Assembly (NCBI RefSeq): GCF_030718205.1
Contig: NZ_JAUZQF010000003.1
Span: 1 to 64,000 of the forward strand
Direction: 5' to 3'
DNA from: Nonomuraea turcica
GTDB taxonomy: Bacteria; Actinomycetota; Actinomycetes; Streptosporangiales; Streptosporangiaceae
DNA: 64,000 bases
Part shown: piece after piece, positions 15,162 to 23,598 of the stretch
Layout: each line of letters starts with the position of its first letter
How positions within the stretch are numbered: the first letter of the stretch is position 1
Program-made: the position numbers and the translations under genes
The notes under the pieces: model-generated
What the model was told of the DNA's origin: nothing
What the model saw: only the letters and a program-made list of their open reading frames with translations
Databases searched by the model: none

Positions 15162-16535
15162 ATGACCTTGTTGGCCCGGCTGGACCGGCTCCCCCTGAGC
15201 CGGCCGCACTACCTTCTCCTTCTGATCGGCGGCCTCGGCTACACGTTCGACGGCATGGACTCGGCCGTGGTCGCCTTCCTGCTGCCGAGCGCGCAGGAAG
15301 CCTGGGGCCTGAACAACGGCCAGCTAGGTCTGATCGGGTCCGCGACCCCGTTCGGGTTCCTCTTCGGCGCGGCCACCGCCGGGCTGCTCGGCGACCGCAT
15401 CGGCCGCAAGAAGGTCATGATGTACGCGCTCGCGTTCTATGCCGTCTTCTCCGTGGTCGCCGCGTTCGCGCCCAACTACGAGGTGTTCCTGGCGAGCCGG
15501 GTGCTGGCCGGAGCCGGCGCGGGCGCGGAGAGTGCGATCATCGCGCCGTTCCTCTCGGAGTTCGTGCCGGCCAACCGGCGTGGGTGGTTCATCGGCGCGC
15601 TGGCCGGGTTCTTCTCCTTCGGGTTCGTCATGGCCGCGCTGATCGGGCGGTTCGTGGTGCCGACGATGGAGGACGGCTGGCGGGTGGCGCAGGTGATCAC
15701 CGCGCTGCCGATCGTGATGTTGTTGTGGTGGCGCCGATCATTGCCGGAGTCACCACGGTTCCTGCTGCAACACGGCCGGGTGGACGAGGCCGAGGCGGTG
15801 GTGACCGACCTCGAACGCCGCGTCGAGCGGGCCACGGGCCGTCCGCTGCCGTCGGTGCCCGAGTCCGCCACGCCGCCCGCGACCAGCACTCCCAAGGTGA
15901 ACCTGCTCAGCGCGCTGCGCTACCTGTGGAGCCCGGTCATGGCCAAGCGGACCGCCGTCATCTGGCTGATCTGGTTCGTGATCACGTTCTCGTACTACGG
16001 GTTCTTCTCCTGGATTCCGACGCTGCTCGTGCAGCGCGGCATCACGGTGACGAAGAGCTTCGAGTTCTCGATCATCATTTACCTGGCGCAGGTCCCGGGC
16101 TACTTCTCGGCGGCCTGGTTGTCGGAGCGGCTGGACCGCAAGAACACGATCGCGCTCTACCTGTCCGGGTCCGCGGTCAGCGCGTTCTGGCTGTCGCAGA
16201 TGGACTCGCCGGTCACGATCACGCTGGCGGGCGCGGTGTTGTCGTTCTTCCTCAACGGCACGTACGCGGGCGTCTACTCCTACACGCCCGAGGTGTTCCC
16301 CACCTGGATCCGCGCCACGGGGACCGGGCTGTCGAGTGCGTTCGGGCGGGTGGGCAGCATCCTCGCGCCGACGATCATCGGCCTGTCCGCCGCCAGTCTG
16401 GGCTTCGCGGGGGTGTTCGGGCTGACCACGGCGGTCCTGGTGGCGGGCGTCATCTGCGTGGTGGTGTTCGGCTTGTCCACGGCCGGGCGATCGCTGGAAG
16501 AGCTGACCGAGCCGGCCAAGGAGGGTGCCAAGTGA
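15162..16535 (+). CDS. MFS transporter, metabolite:H+ symporter type
   Basis: A 457-residue major facilitator protein with 12 predicted membrane segments. It has the loop signature GDRIGRKKVMM between helices 2 and 3, and PESPRFLL and ERLDRKN at the expected cytoplasmic loops, as in sugar-acid, aromatic-acid and niacin transporters. ATG 15162 follows AAAGGGTG. The GTGA overlap with a GAF gene and the following amidohydrolase gene suggest that it imports the substrate of the hydrolase; the substrate is unknown. Confidence 0.85.
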   Translation: MTLLARLDRLPLSRPHYLLLLIGGLGYTFDGMDSAVVAFLLPSAQEAWGLNNGQLGLIGSATPFGFLFGAATAGLLGDRIGRKKVMMYALAFYAVFSVVAAFAPNYEVFLASRVLAGAGAGAESAIIAPFLSEFVPANRRGWFIGALAGFFSFGFVMAALIGRFVVPTMEDGWRVAQVITALPIVMLLWWRRSLPESPRFLLQHGRVDEAEAVVTDLERRVERATGRPLPSVPESATPPATSTPKVNLLSALRYLWSPVMAKRTAVIWLIWFVITFSYYGFFSWIPTLLVQRGITVTKSFEFSIIIYLAQVPGYFSAAWLSERLDRKNTIALYLSGSAVSAFWLSQMDSPVTITLAGAVLSFFLNGTYAGVYSYTPEVFPTWIRATGTGLSSAFGRVGSILAPTIIGLSAASLGFAGVFGLTTAVLVAGVICVVVFGLSTAGRSLEELTEPAKEGAK

Positions 16536-16960
16536 CAGCACTGGAGGAACTGGAAACACGGGTGCGGAAGGAGTTGGGTGTGCGGCTCTTCACCGTGCTG
16601 GCCTGGGCGCCGGAACGGCGGGCGCTGCGCCGCGTCCACACGAGCCATCCCGCTGAATACCCCGTCGGCGGGGAGAAGACCGTGGAGGTCGCGCAGGGCT
16701 GGCTGACCACGTGCATTGAGGGGCGCAAGCCGTTCTTCGGACCGGACCGGGTGGCCGTGCGAGAGGTGTTCGCCGATCATGAGCTGATCGAGAGCCTGGG
16801 CTGCGGGTCCATCATCAACGTGCCGGTGGTCGAGGGAGGCCAGGTGCTGGGAGTGCTCAACATCCTCGACGCCGAGGGCGCCTACGACGAGGGGTCGGTC
16901 GCCGTGGCCGAGTCCCTCGCGCCGCTCGCGGCGCCCGCCCTGCGCCGGGGTGTGCGATGA
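16532..16960 (+). CDS. small GAF-domain protein
   Basis: A 142-residue stand-alone GAF domain (CIEGRKPFFGPD, CGSIINVPVVEGGQVLGVLNILD). GAF domains bind small molecules or act as sensors; some stand-alone ones reduce free methionine sulfoxide, but the conserved cysteines of that enzyme are not evident. Starts with GTG overlapping the MFS stop and ends overlapping the ATG of the amidohydrolase, so it is translated with both. Probably a ligand-binding partner or accessory protein of the pathway. Confidence 0.75.
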   Translation: MTALEELETRVRKELGVRLFTVLAWAPERRALRRVHTSHPAEYPVGGEKTVEVAQGWLTTCIEGRKPFFGPDRVAVREVFADHELIESLGCGSIINVPVVEGGQVLGVLNILDAEGAYDEGSVAVAESLAPLAAPALRRGVR

Positions 16961-18165
16961 ACCTGCTGCTGCGCAACGCCTTGGTGCTGGACGTCGACTC
17001 GGGTGAGTACGCCGAGGGGGACCTGCGGTGCTCGGACGGCCGCGTCGTCGAGGCGGGTCCCGGGCTGCGGGCGCCGTCGGACGTCCGGGTGCTCGACGTG
17101 GCGGGCGCGTACGTCGTGCCCGGGCTGATCGACGCGCACGTGCACGTCACGGCCCTGACCGCGGACCTCGGTGCGCTCGGCCGCATGTCCCCGTCGTACG
17201 TGGCCGCGCACAGCGCCAGAATCATGGGCGAGATGCTCGGCCGCGGCTTCACCACGGTCCGCGACGTGTCCGGCGCCGACCACGGGCTGGCCGACGCGCA
17301 GGCGGAAGGGCTGATCCGGGGGCCGCGGCTGCTGTTCTGCGGCAAAGGGCTGAGCCAGACCGGCGGCCACGCCGACTTCCGCGGCCGAGGCGAGCACGTG
17401 AGCGACGACCACCCGTGTTGCGCGGGCGTAGGGCGGGTCGCGGACGGGGTCGACGCGGTCCGCGTGGCCGCCCGCGACGAGCTGCGCAAGGGCGCCCACC
17501 ACATCAAGGTCATGGCGTCCGGCGGGGTGGCCTCGCCGACCGATCGCATCGACTCGACCCAATACTCGATGGAGGAGCTGCGCGCGGCCGTCGAGGAGGC
17601 CGGGGCCGCCAACCGGTATGTGGCCGCGCACGCCTACACCGCCCGCGCCGTCAACCGGGCCCTGGAGGCCGGGGTGCGCTCCATCGAGCACGGCAACCTG
17701 ATCGACGACCGCAGCGTGGAGCTGTTCCGCGAGCACGACGCGTTCCTGGTGCCGACGCTGGTGACGTACTGGGCGTTGAAGGAGGAGGGCCGGGCGTTCG
17801 GGCTCTCGGAGTCGAGCTGGCGCAAGGTCGACGAGGTGCTCGAGGCCGGGCTGGTCGCGCTGGAGCGGGCCGCGCGGGGCGGGGTGCGGCTGGCGTACGG
17901 GACGGACCTGCTCGGCGGCATGCAGCGGCACCAGAACCACGAGTTCCGCCTGCGACGGGAGGTGCAGGAGCCGATCGACGTGCTGCGGGCCGCCACGGCC
18001 GGCGCGGCCGAGCTGGCCGGGATGACGGGCGAGATCGGCACGCTGGCGGTCGGCGCGCACGCCGACCTGCTGGTGCTCGACGGCGACCCCTTGGAGGACA
18101 TCGGCGTGCTGGCCGACCCGAAGCACATCCGCCACGTCGTCCAGGCGGGCGCGGTCGTGTCGTAG
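16957..18165 (+). CDS. metal-dependent amidohydrolase (prolidase/imidazolonepropionase-like)
   Basis: A 402-residue amidohydrolase-superfamily TIM barrel. Metal ligands are visible as HVH after GLIDA, a probable carboxylated lysine in HHIKVMASGG, then AAHAY, IEHGN and YGTDLLGG. TTVRDVSGAD and the C-terminal GTLAVGAHADLLVLDGDPL complete the fold. This subgroup hydrolyses N-acyl or Xaa-Pro dipeptides and related amides. It is coupled to an MFS importer and a GAF protein. The exact substrate is not readable. Confidence 0.85.
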   Translation: MNLLLRNALVLDVDSGEYAEGDLRCSDGRVVEAGPGLRAPSDVRVLDVAGAYVVPGLIDAHVHVTALTADLGALGRMSPSYVAAHSARIMGEMLGRGFTTVRDVSGADHGLADAQAEGLIRGPRLLFCGKGLSQTGGHADFRGRGEHVSDDHPCCAGVGRVADGVDAVRVAARDELRKGAHHIKVMASGGVASPTDRIDSTQYSMEELRAAVEEAGAANRYVAAHAYTARAVNRALEAGVRSIEHGNLIDDRSVELFREHDAFLVPTLVTYWALKEEGRAFGLSESSWRKVDEVLEAGLVALERAARGGVRLAYGTDLLGGMQRHQNHEFRLRREVQEPIDVLRAATAGAAELAGMTGEIGTLAVGAHADLLVLDGDPLEDIGVLADPKHIRHVVQAGAVVS

Positions 18166-18217
18166 GACGTGCCGCCGGCAGGCAGGCGCGGTCGTGTCGT
18201 AGGACGAGCCCCCGGCA
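18142..18217. repeat. imperfect tandem duplication across the amidohydrolase stop
   Basis: Units of 39 (18142-18180) and 37 bases (18181-18217) share GCGCGGTCGTGTCGTAGGACG. The first contains the last codons and stop of the amidohydrolase; the second is non-coding. It appears to be a recent slippage duplication. Confidence 0.75.
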
Positions 18218-18242
18218 CCCGGGCGGGCGTACCGTTTGTTGC

Positions 18243-19034
18243 GTGACGTCGCTGACGCGGACCGCTCTTGTGATCGTCGCGGTGGTGTTCCTGCTGCTCG
18301 GACTGCTGTGGTTGTTCCAGCGGCAGCTGATCTACCTGCCTGACCGGTCCTCTGTGCCGCCGGCCGGGAAGGTCATCCCGGGTGCGCGGGACGTCTCGCT
18401 CACGACGGGCGACGGGCTGCGCCTGGGCGCCTGGTACGTGCCCGGCGACCGCGACGTGACCGTGCTGATCGCGGGCGGGAACGCGGGCAACCGGCTGCAC
18501 CGTGCGCCGCTGGCCAGGGCGCTGGCGGCGCACGGGCTGCCGGTGCTGCTCATGGACTACCGCGGCTACGGCGGCAACCCGGGCACCCCGACCGAGGAGG
18601 GGCTGCACCTCGACGTCCGCGCCGCCCGCGCTTTCCTCGGAGACGCCCGGGTGATCTACTTCGGCGAGAGCCTGGGCGCCGGGGTGGTGACCCGGCTGGC
18701 GCTGGAGCAGCCGCCGGAGGGGCTGGTGCTGCGCTCGCCGTTCACCGACCTGGCGGCGGCGGGACAGGCCAACTACCCGTTCCTGCCGGTGCGGCTGCTG
18801 CTGCGGGATCGGTACCCGGTGGCGGAGCGGATCGCGGCCGTGCGGGCGCCCACGGTGGTCGTGTACGGCACCCGCGACACGATCGTGCCGGCGCGGCTGA
18901 GCAGGGCGGTCGCCGAGGCGGCCGGGGGCCGGGTGACGACCGTGGAGATGACCGGCGCGGGGCACAACGACTTGTCCATGCTGACCGGCGACGAGCTGAT
19001 CCGCGCCGTGGTGAAGCTGGCCGAGGGGATCTAG
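18243..19034 (+). CDS. membrane-anchored alpha/beta hydrolase (ABHD13/BEM46-like)
   Basis: A 263-residue alpha/beta hydrolase with an N-terminal membrane helix (VIVAVVFLLLGLLWLF). The nucleophile serine is in FGESLGAG, the acid probably in YGTRDTIVP, and the histidine in GAGHNDL; MDYRGYGGNPG precedes the core. Likely a serine esterase or acyl hydrolase facing one side of the membrane; the substrate is unknown. It starts at GTG 18243; no operon partner is evident. Confidence 0.8.
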   Translation: MTSLTRTALVIVAVVFLLLGLLWLFQRQLIYLPDRSSVPPAGKVIPGARDVSLTTGDGLRLGAWYVPGDRDVTVLIAGGNAGNRLHRAPLARALAAHGLPVLLMDYRGYGGNPGTPTEEGLHLDVRAARAFLGDARVIYFGESLGAGVVTRLALEQPPEGLVLRSPFTDLAAAGQANYPFLPVRLLLRDRYPVAERIAAVRAPTVVVYGTRDTIVPARLSRAVAEAAGGRVTTVEMTGAGHNDLSMLTGDELIRAVVKLAEGI

Positions 19035-19060
19035 GCGGTCTTCCGTGCCGTGGCCCGGGG

Positions 19061-19609
19061 TCAGAGCCAGCTGACCCGCATGCTGGTGGCGGACCCGGCG
19101 TCCGGCGGGGTGCCCAGTTCCTCGGTGCGGATGCGCTCCAGCAGCCGGCCGACGGTGTCGACGATCTCCGGAGCCCGGTCACGCAGCCCCGCCACATCCG
19201 CCGGCGACACCTCGCTCCGGTCGAATCCAACCTCCTCCAGCACCCCCTCCAGATCGGCCAGCCGCTCACTGAGCCACTTCAACGGCTCGCCGGACAACTC
19301 CGTGTCGAACACCCGGGGCCCCGGCTCCCACCCGTCGATGGACGGGTGATGATGGGTGCGATTGAAGCTCCCCGGCGGGCTGTCGACCGACTCCAGCAGG
19401 TCGATGCGCCAGAGCGGCCGATCCACGGTGATCGGCCGGGCCGAGTAGATGGACCCCTTCAACTCACCGGCTTCGAGCCGGCGGATCTCCAGCCGCACGC
19501 CTCGCTCGGCGCTCTCCTGCCCCGGGATCGGGTCGGGGTCGACGAAGTAGATGTCGCTCACGGCCACGCCGATCCGCTCGAAGCCGAAGAGGTAAAGCAC
19601 GGGCACCAC
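19061..19609 (-). CDS. conserved actinobacterial hypothetical protein
   Basis: About 182 residues beginning VPVLYLFGFERIGVAVSDIYF, with VDPDPIPGQESAERGVRLEIR and SARPITVDRPLWRIDLLESV. I recall the pattern as a conserved actinobacterial family without known function. The GTG at 19609 (GAAGGA upstream) is chosen over an ATG at 19720, because the first 37 residues of the longer frame look non-coding and the family normally begins near VLYLFGF. A histidine cluster THHHPSIDGW might bind metal. Confidence 0.6.
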   Translation of the reverse strand: MVPVLYLFGFERIGVAVSDIYFVDPDPIPGQESAERGVRLEIRRLEAGELKGSIYSARPITVDRPLWRIDLLESVDSPPGSFNRTHHHPSIDGWEPGPRVFDTELSGEPLKWLSERLADLEGVLEEVGFDRSEVSPADVAGLRDRAPEIVDTVGRLLERIRTEELGTPPDAGSATSMRVSWL

Positions 19610-19752
19610 GTCCTTCGCAGGTCTCGGTGGGAGGCTCTTCCCAACGTAACCCGGCAGGCCCGGACGGTGAACGGCTGCCTCCCTTCGCGGAGGTGTCACG
19701 ATCCTGAAGTCCTCCGTCACCTGGACGGGTCATATCGTGAAATATTGACCTT

Positions 19753-19844
19753 GGAGGCGCTTGTGTTCTGGTGTGCACCCCGGTCTTCAAAACCGGTGGA
19801 CGGCGCGCGGCGTCGTCGGCGGGTTCGATTCCCGTGCGCCTCCG
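19753..19844 (+). tRNA. selC: tRNA-Sec (anticodon TCA)
   Basis: A 92-base tRNA with an 8-bp acceptor stem (GGAGGCGC at 19753-19760 with GCGCCTCC at 19836-19843), anticodon loop CTTCAAA (anticodon UCA), a long variable arm, the T arm GGGTTCGATTCCC and a G discriminator; CCA is not encoded. The UCA anticodon, long acceptor and long variable arm identify the selenocysteine tRNA. selA and selB follow, and a UGA-containing formate dehydrogenase lies 4 kb downstream. Confidence 0.95.
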
Positions 19845-19874
19845 CTCCAGGTTCCCCTAGGACACGAGGCCGCC

Positions 19875-21191
19875 ATGGGCGATGATCCGCGCCGCCGGAT
19901 CCCGCGTACCGACACCGTCCTGGCCGACCCCCGGGTGGTCCAGGCGGCCAGGGGCGCAGGACGGGCCGTCGCCAAGGCCGCGGTCGTCGCCGCGCAGCAG
20001 CGGGCCAGGGAGGGCCGGATCGCACCAGAGGACGTCGTCGCGGCCACCGTGTCCGCCTTGGCCGACGGCCCCCGCCGGGTGATCAATGCCACGGGTGTGC
20101 TCGTGCACACCAACCTGGGCCGGGCGCCGCTCTCGCCCGCCGCCGTCGAGGCGATGAGCACGGTCGCCGGGTACACGGACGTCGAGTTCGACCTGGTGAC
20201 GGGGGAGCGGGCGCGGCGCGGGCGGGCGGCGCTGGCCGCGCTGGCGGCGGCTGTTCCTGACGCGGAGGACGTGCACGTCGTCAACAACAACGCGGCGGCG
20301 CTGGTCCTGGCGGCGACCGCGCTGGCGGCCGGGCGGGAGATCGTCGTCAGCCGCGGCGAGATGGTGGAGATCGGGGACGGATTCCGCCTCCCCGACCTGC
20401 TCGAATCCACGGGCGCTCGACTGCGCGAGGTCGGGACCACCAACCGCACCCATGCCCGCGACTACGCCGACGCCATCGGCGACGAAACCGGGTTCGTGCT
20501 GAAGGTCCACCCGTCCAACTTCCGCGTCGAGGGCTTCACCGCCGCCGCCTCGGTCGCCGAGCTGAGCACGCTGCCGGTGCCCGTGGTGGTCGACGTCGGC
20601 TCGGGGCTGCTCGCCCCGGACCCGCTGCTCCCGGACGAGCCCGACGTCGGCACGGCGCTGCGCGACGGCGCCGCGCTGGTGACGGCCAGCGGCGACAAGC
20701 TGCTCGGCGGGCCGCAGGCGGGGCTGATCCTGGGCCGCGCCGACCTGGTGCGGCGCCTGCGCCGCCATCCGCTCGCTCGCGCCTTGCGCGTGGACAAGCT
20801 GACCCTGGCCGCCCTGGAGGCGACGCTCCGCTCGGACCCACCGGTACGGCTCGCGCTCCACGCCGACCTCGACGGGCTACGCCGCCGTGCCCACCGCCTG
20901 GCTGCGCTCCTGTGCACGGGTGATCGGCACGATGGCCGCGAGCGGGGCGGGGCGGGGCGGGTGGCGTGTGAGGTGGTCGAGAGCGTGGCCGTCGTGGGCG
21001 GCGGGGGAGCACCCGGTCACGAGTTGCCGAGTGTCGCGCTCGCCCTGCCCGAACGGCTGGCGCTCCCGCTCCGCGTGGGCGCCCCCGCCGTGGTCGGCCG
21101 GGTGGCAGGCGGCCGGCTCCTCCTCGACCTGCGCTCCGTGCCGCCCGAACTGGACGAGGAGCTGGCGGAGGCGGTGCGCGCATGTACGTGA
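19875..21191 (+). CDS. selA: L-seryl-tRNA(Sec) selenium transferase
   Basis: A 438-residue PLP enzyme that turns seryl-tRNA-Sec into selenocysteinyl-tRNA-Sec using selenophosphate. The PLP lysine is Lys275 in TASGDKLLGGPQAG; INATGVLVHTNLGRAPLS and TGERARRGR are the tRNA- and substrate-binding signatures. ATG 19875 lies 30 bases after tRNA-Sec. It overlaps selB by 10 bases. A Gly-rich stretch near residues 385-400 is an added loop. Selenophosphate synthetase (selD) must be elsewhere. Confidence 0.95.
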   Translation: MGDDPRRRIPRTDTVLADPRVVQAARGAGRAVAKAAVVAAQQRAREGRIAPEDVVAATVSALADGPRRVINATGVLVHTNLGRAPLSPAAVEAMSTVAGYTDVEFDLVTGERARRGRAALAALAAAVPDAEDVHVVNNNAAALVLAATALAAGREIVVSRGEMVEIGDGFRLPDLLESTGARLREVGTTNRTHARDYADAIGDETGFVLKVHPSNFRVEGFTAAASVAELSTLPVPVVVDVGSGLLAPDPLLPDEPDVGTALRDGAALVTASGDKLLGGPQAGLILGRADLVRRLRRHPLARALRVDKLTLAALEATLRSDPPVRLALHADLDGLRRRAHRLAALLCTGDRHDGRERGGAGRVACEVVESVAVVGGGGAPGHELPSVALALPERLALPLRVGAPAVVGRVAGGRLLLDLRSVPPELDEELAEAVRACT

Positions 21192-23008
21192 TCGCCACGG
21201 CCGGGCACGTCGACCACGGCAAGTCTACGCTGGTCCGCGCGCTCACCGGCATCGAACCCGACCGGTGGGCCGAGGAACACCGCCGCGGCATGACCATCGA
21301 CCTCGGCTTCGCCTGGACCACGCTGCCGTCGGGCCGCCGCCTCGCCTTCGTGGACGTGCCGGGGCACGAGCGGTTCGTCACGAACATGCTGGCCGGGCTG
21401 GGCCCGGTGCCGGCCGTGATGTTCGTCCTGGCCGCCGACCAGGGCTGGCAGGCCCAGTCCCAGGAGCACTGGGAGGCGATCGAGGCGCTCGGCGTGGAGC
21501 GGGGCCTGCTGGTTGTCACCCGGTGCGACCTCATGGATCCCGCACTGGCGGTGGAGGAGGCCCGCGAGCGGATCCCCTCCTGGCCCGTCGTCACGGTGAG
21601 CGGCGCCACGGGCGAAGGGCTCGACGACCTGCGCCGCGGGCTCGACCTGCTGGTCTCCTCCCTCCCGCCGCCCGACCCCCGGGCGCCGGTGCGGCTGTGG
21701 ATCGACCGGGCCTTCACGATCACGGGCGCGGGCACGGTGGTCACCGGCACGCTCGCCGCCGGAACCCTGCGGGCCGGTGACACCCTTGTCCTGGACGGCG
21801 AACGGGTACGGGTCAAGGCGGTGCAGGTCACGGGCGAGCCGGTGGACGAGGTCACGGCCACCGCCCGCGTCGCGGTCAACCTGCGCGGCGTCGAACGCGA
21901 CCGCGTGCTCCGCGGCACGACGCTGCTCACGCCCGACGCCTGGATCGAGACCGGCGTGGTGGACGCGCGACTGGACGGCTGGCCACCGCCGCGTGAGGCC
22001 GTCCTGCACATGGGGTCGGCCTCCGTGCCGGTACGCGTCCGCCCCTTCTCCGATCGCACGAGGGCCGCGCGGCTGACGCTGGCGCGGGCGCTCCCGCTGC
22101 GTGTCGGTGACCGGGCCCTGCTGCGCTGTTCAGGGCGGCCGATCACGAGCGTGCTGGTGCTCGACGTGCGACCACCGGAGCTGCGCCGCCGAGGCGCGGC
22201 CGCGGAACGGGCCGCGCAGCTCGCGCCTTTCGCCGTTCCCGCCGCGGAGCTCGCGCCTTTCGCCGTCCCCGCTGCGGACCCCGCACCCTTCGCCGTCCCC
22301 GAGCACCACGGCGGCCGGGCACATGAGCCGGCGAGCCGGGTGCCCGATGCGGCCACTGTGCTGAGCTGGCGCGGGGTGGTGCGGCGGTCCGAGCTGGCCG
22401 CGATGGGGTGCGATCCGGCCGGGCTCGACGTGCCCGGCGCCGGTGACTGGATGGTCGACCCCGCGTCGTGGGCGAGCCTGGCGGAGCGGCTCAGGGCGGT
22501 CGTGGCCGACCAGCCGGGCATCCCGGTGGACGCCGCGCGCACCGCGCTCGGCCTCCCGGCGCGGGACCTGGTCGAGGCGCTGGTCCAGAGCTGCCCGCCG
22601 CTGCACGTGTCCGATGGCCGCATCGACGGCGAGGGCGTGCCCGCGGACGTCGTCGGCGCCGTCGAGCGGTTGCGTGCCGAGCTGGCCGGGGCGCCGTACC
22701 TGGCGCCGGAGGCCGCACGGCTGCCCGATCTCGGCCTCGGCAGGCGGGCGGTCGCGCTGGCCGCGCGGGCCGGACTGGTGTTGCGCCTCGCCGACGGCGT
22801 GGTGCTCCTGCCCGGCGCCGACACCGAGGCGGCACGGCTGCTGGCGAAGCTGCCGCAGCCGTTCACGGCGAGCGATGCGCGGGCCGCGCTCCAGACCAAC
22901 CGGCGGGTCGTGATCCCGCTGCTGGAGCACCTCGACAGGCTCCACCTCACCCGCAGGATCGACGACCGGCTGAGGGTCGTCGTGGACAGGGAGCGGCACG
23001 ATGACTGA
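21182..23008 (+). CDS. selB: selenocysteine-specific elongation factor
   Basis: A 608-residue SelB. The GTPase domain has the P-loop GHVDHGKST (8-16), the DVPGHERFV switch and TRCD in place of NKxD. EF-Tu-like domains 2-3 follow, then C-terminal winged helices (about residues 390-608) that bind the SECIS hairpin. A threefold 10-residue repeat (LAPFAVPAA-like) fills the linker near residues 345-374, just before the winged helices. It is required for UGA decoding in the formate dehydrogenase downstream. Confidence 0.94.
   Translation: MYVIATAGHVDHGKSTLVRALTGIEPDRWAEEHRRGMTIDLGFAWTTLPSGRRLAFVDVPGHERFVTNMLAGLGPVPAVMFVLAADQGWQAQSQEHWEAIEALGVERGLLVVTRCDLMDPALAVEEARERIPSWPVVTVSGATGEGLDDLRRGLDLLVSSLPPPDPRAPVRLWIDRAFTITGAGTVVTGTLAAGTLRAGDTLVLDGERVRVKAVQVTGEPVDEVTATARVAVNLRGVERDRVLRGTTLLTPDAWIETGVVDARLDGWPPPREAVLHMGSASVPVRVRPFSDRTRAARLTLARALPLRVGDRALLRCSGRPITSVLVLDVRPPELRRRGAAAERAAQLAPFAVPAAELAPFAVPAADPAPFAVPEHHGGRAHEPASRVPDAATVLSWRGVVRRSELAAMGCDPAGLDVPGAGDWMVDPASWASLAERLRAVVADQPGIPVDAARTALGLPARDLVEALVQSCPPLHVSDGRIDGEGVPADVVGAVERLRAELAGAPYLAPEAARLPDLGLGRRAVALAARAGLVLRLADGVVLLPGADTEAARLLAKLPQPFTASDARAALQTNRRVVIPLLEHLDRLHLTRRIDDRLRVVVDRERHDD
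22214..22303 (+). repeat. 3 x 30-bp in-frame minisatellite in selB
   Basis: Three consecutive 30-base units (22214-22243, 22244-22273, 22274-22303) encode AQLAPFAVPA, AELAPFAVPA and ADPAPFAVPE. They sit in the linker between the elongation-factor part and the SECIS-binding part, so copy number could change linker length without frameshift. Confidence 0.9.
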
Positions 23009-23525
23009 GCGGGTGAAGGCCGGGGTCGTGCTGCCGAGGCCGCCGGACGATCCGGGGGAGTGGCTGTCCGACGCGGTGGCGTTCGAGGCGGCCGGGGCCG
23101 ACGCCCTGTGGGTGGAGCACGGTGCGGCGCCGTCGCTCGATCCGCTCACGCTGACCGCCGCGCTCGCCGCGCTGACCTACCGATCGATCCTGGTCGTGGC
23201 CGTGCCCCACACTCCCGCGCCGCAGGTGCTGGCGACGGTGGAGCGGTTGAGCCGCGGACGGCTCACTCTCATCGCCGGTGCCGAGGCGGACGGGGAGAGC
23301 CGCGTGCGGCACAGCGGCGACGGCACGTACGAAGAGGACGGGGCGGGGCGGTGGGTGTCCGTCGCCGTGCCGACGGGGCGGGCCGCCTGGCGGGAGACGC
23401 TGCGTCTGGCGGCCGAACGCGGCGATCACGGCGTGCTGGTGCCGGCCGATGCGAGACTGCTCGACCTCTTGCGCAATCCGGAGGATCCGGGCGGCCGCCA
23501 CGACCTTCAACTGGCCCAGGGCTAG
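23001..23525 (+). CDS. short luciferase-like (LLM-type) protein
   Basis: A 174-residue protein with a flavin-dependent luciferase-like pattern: WLSDAVAFEAAGADALWV, DPLTLTAALAALT, VLATVERLSRGRLTLIAG. LLM enzymes are about 300 residues, so this is about half-length, and the parts normally completing the barrel are missing or replaced. It overlaps selB and lies upstream of the formate dehydrogenase, suggesting an accessory role in the island. Whether it binds flavin is unclear. Confidence 0.6.
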   Translation: MTERVKAGVVLPRPPDDPGEWLSDAVAFEAAGADALWVEHGAAPSLDPLTLTAALAALTYRSILVVAVPHTPAPQVLATVERLSRGRLTLIAGAEADGESRVRHSGDGTYEEDGAGRWVSVAVPTGRAAWRETLRLAAERGDHGVLVPADARLLDLLRNPEDPGGRHDLQLAQG

Positions 23526-23598
23526 ACGCGCAGGGAGTCAGATCATACGGTGAACAAAAGGTTGGTACCCAAAGCTTCAGCTGAGGGGAGTTCCGGCC

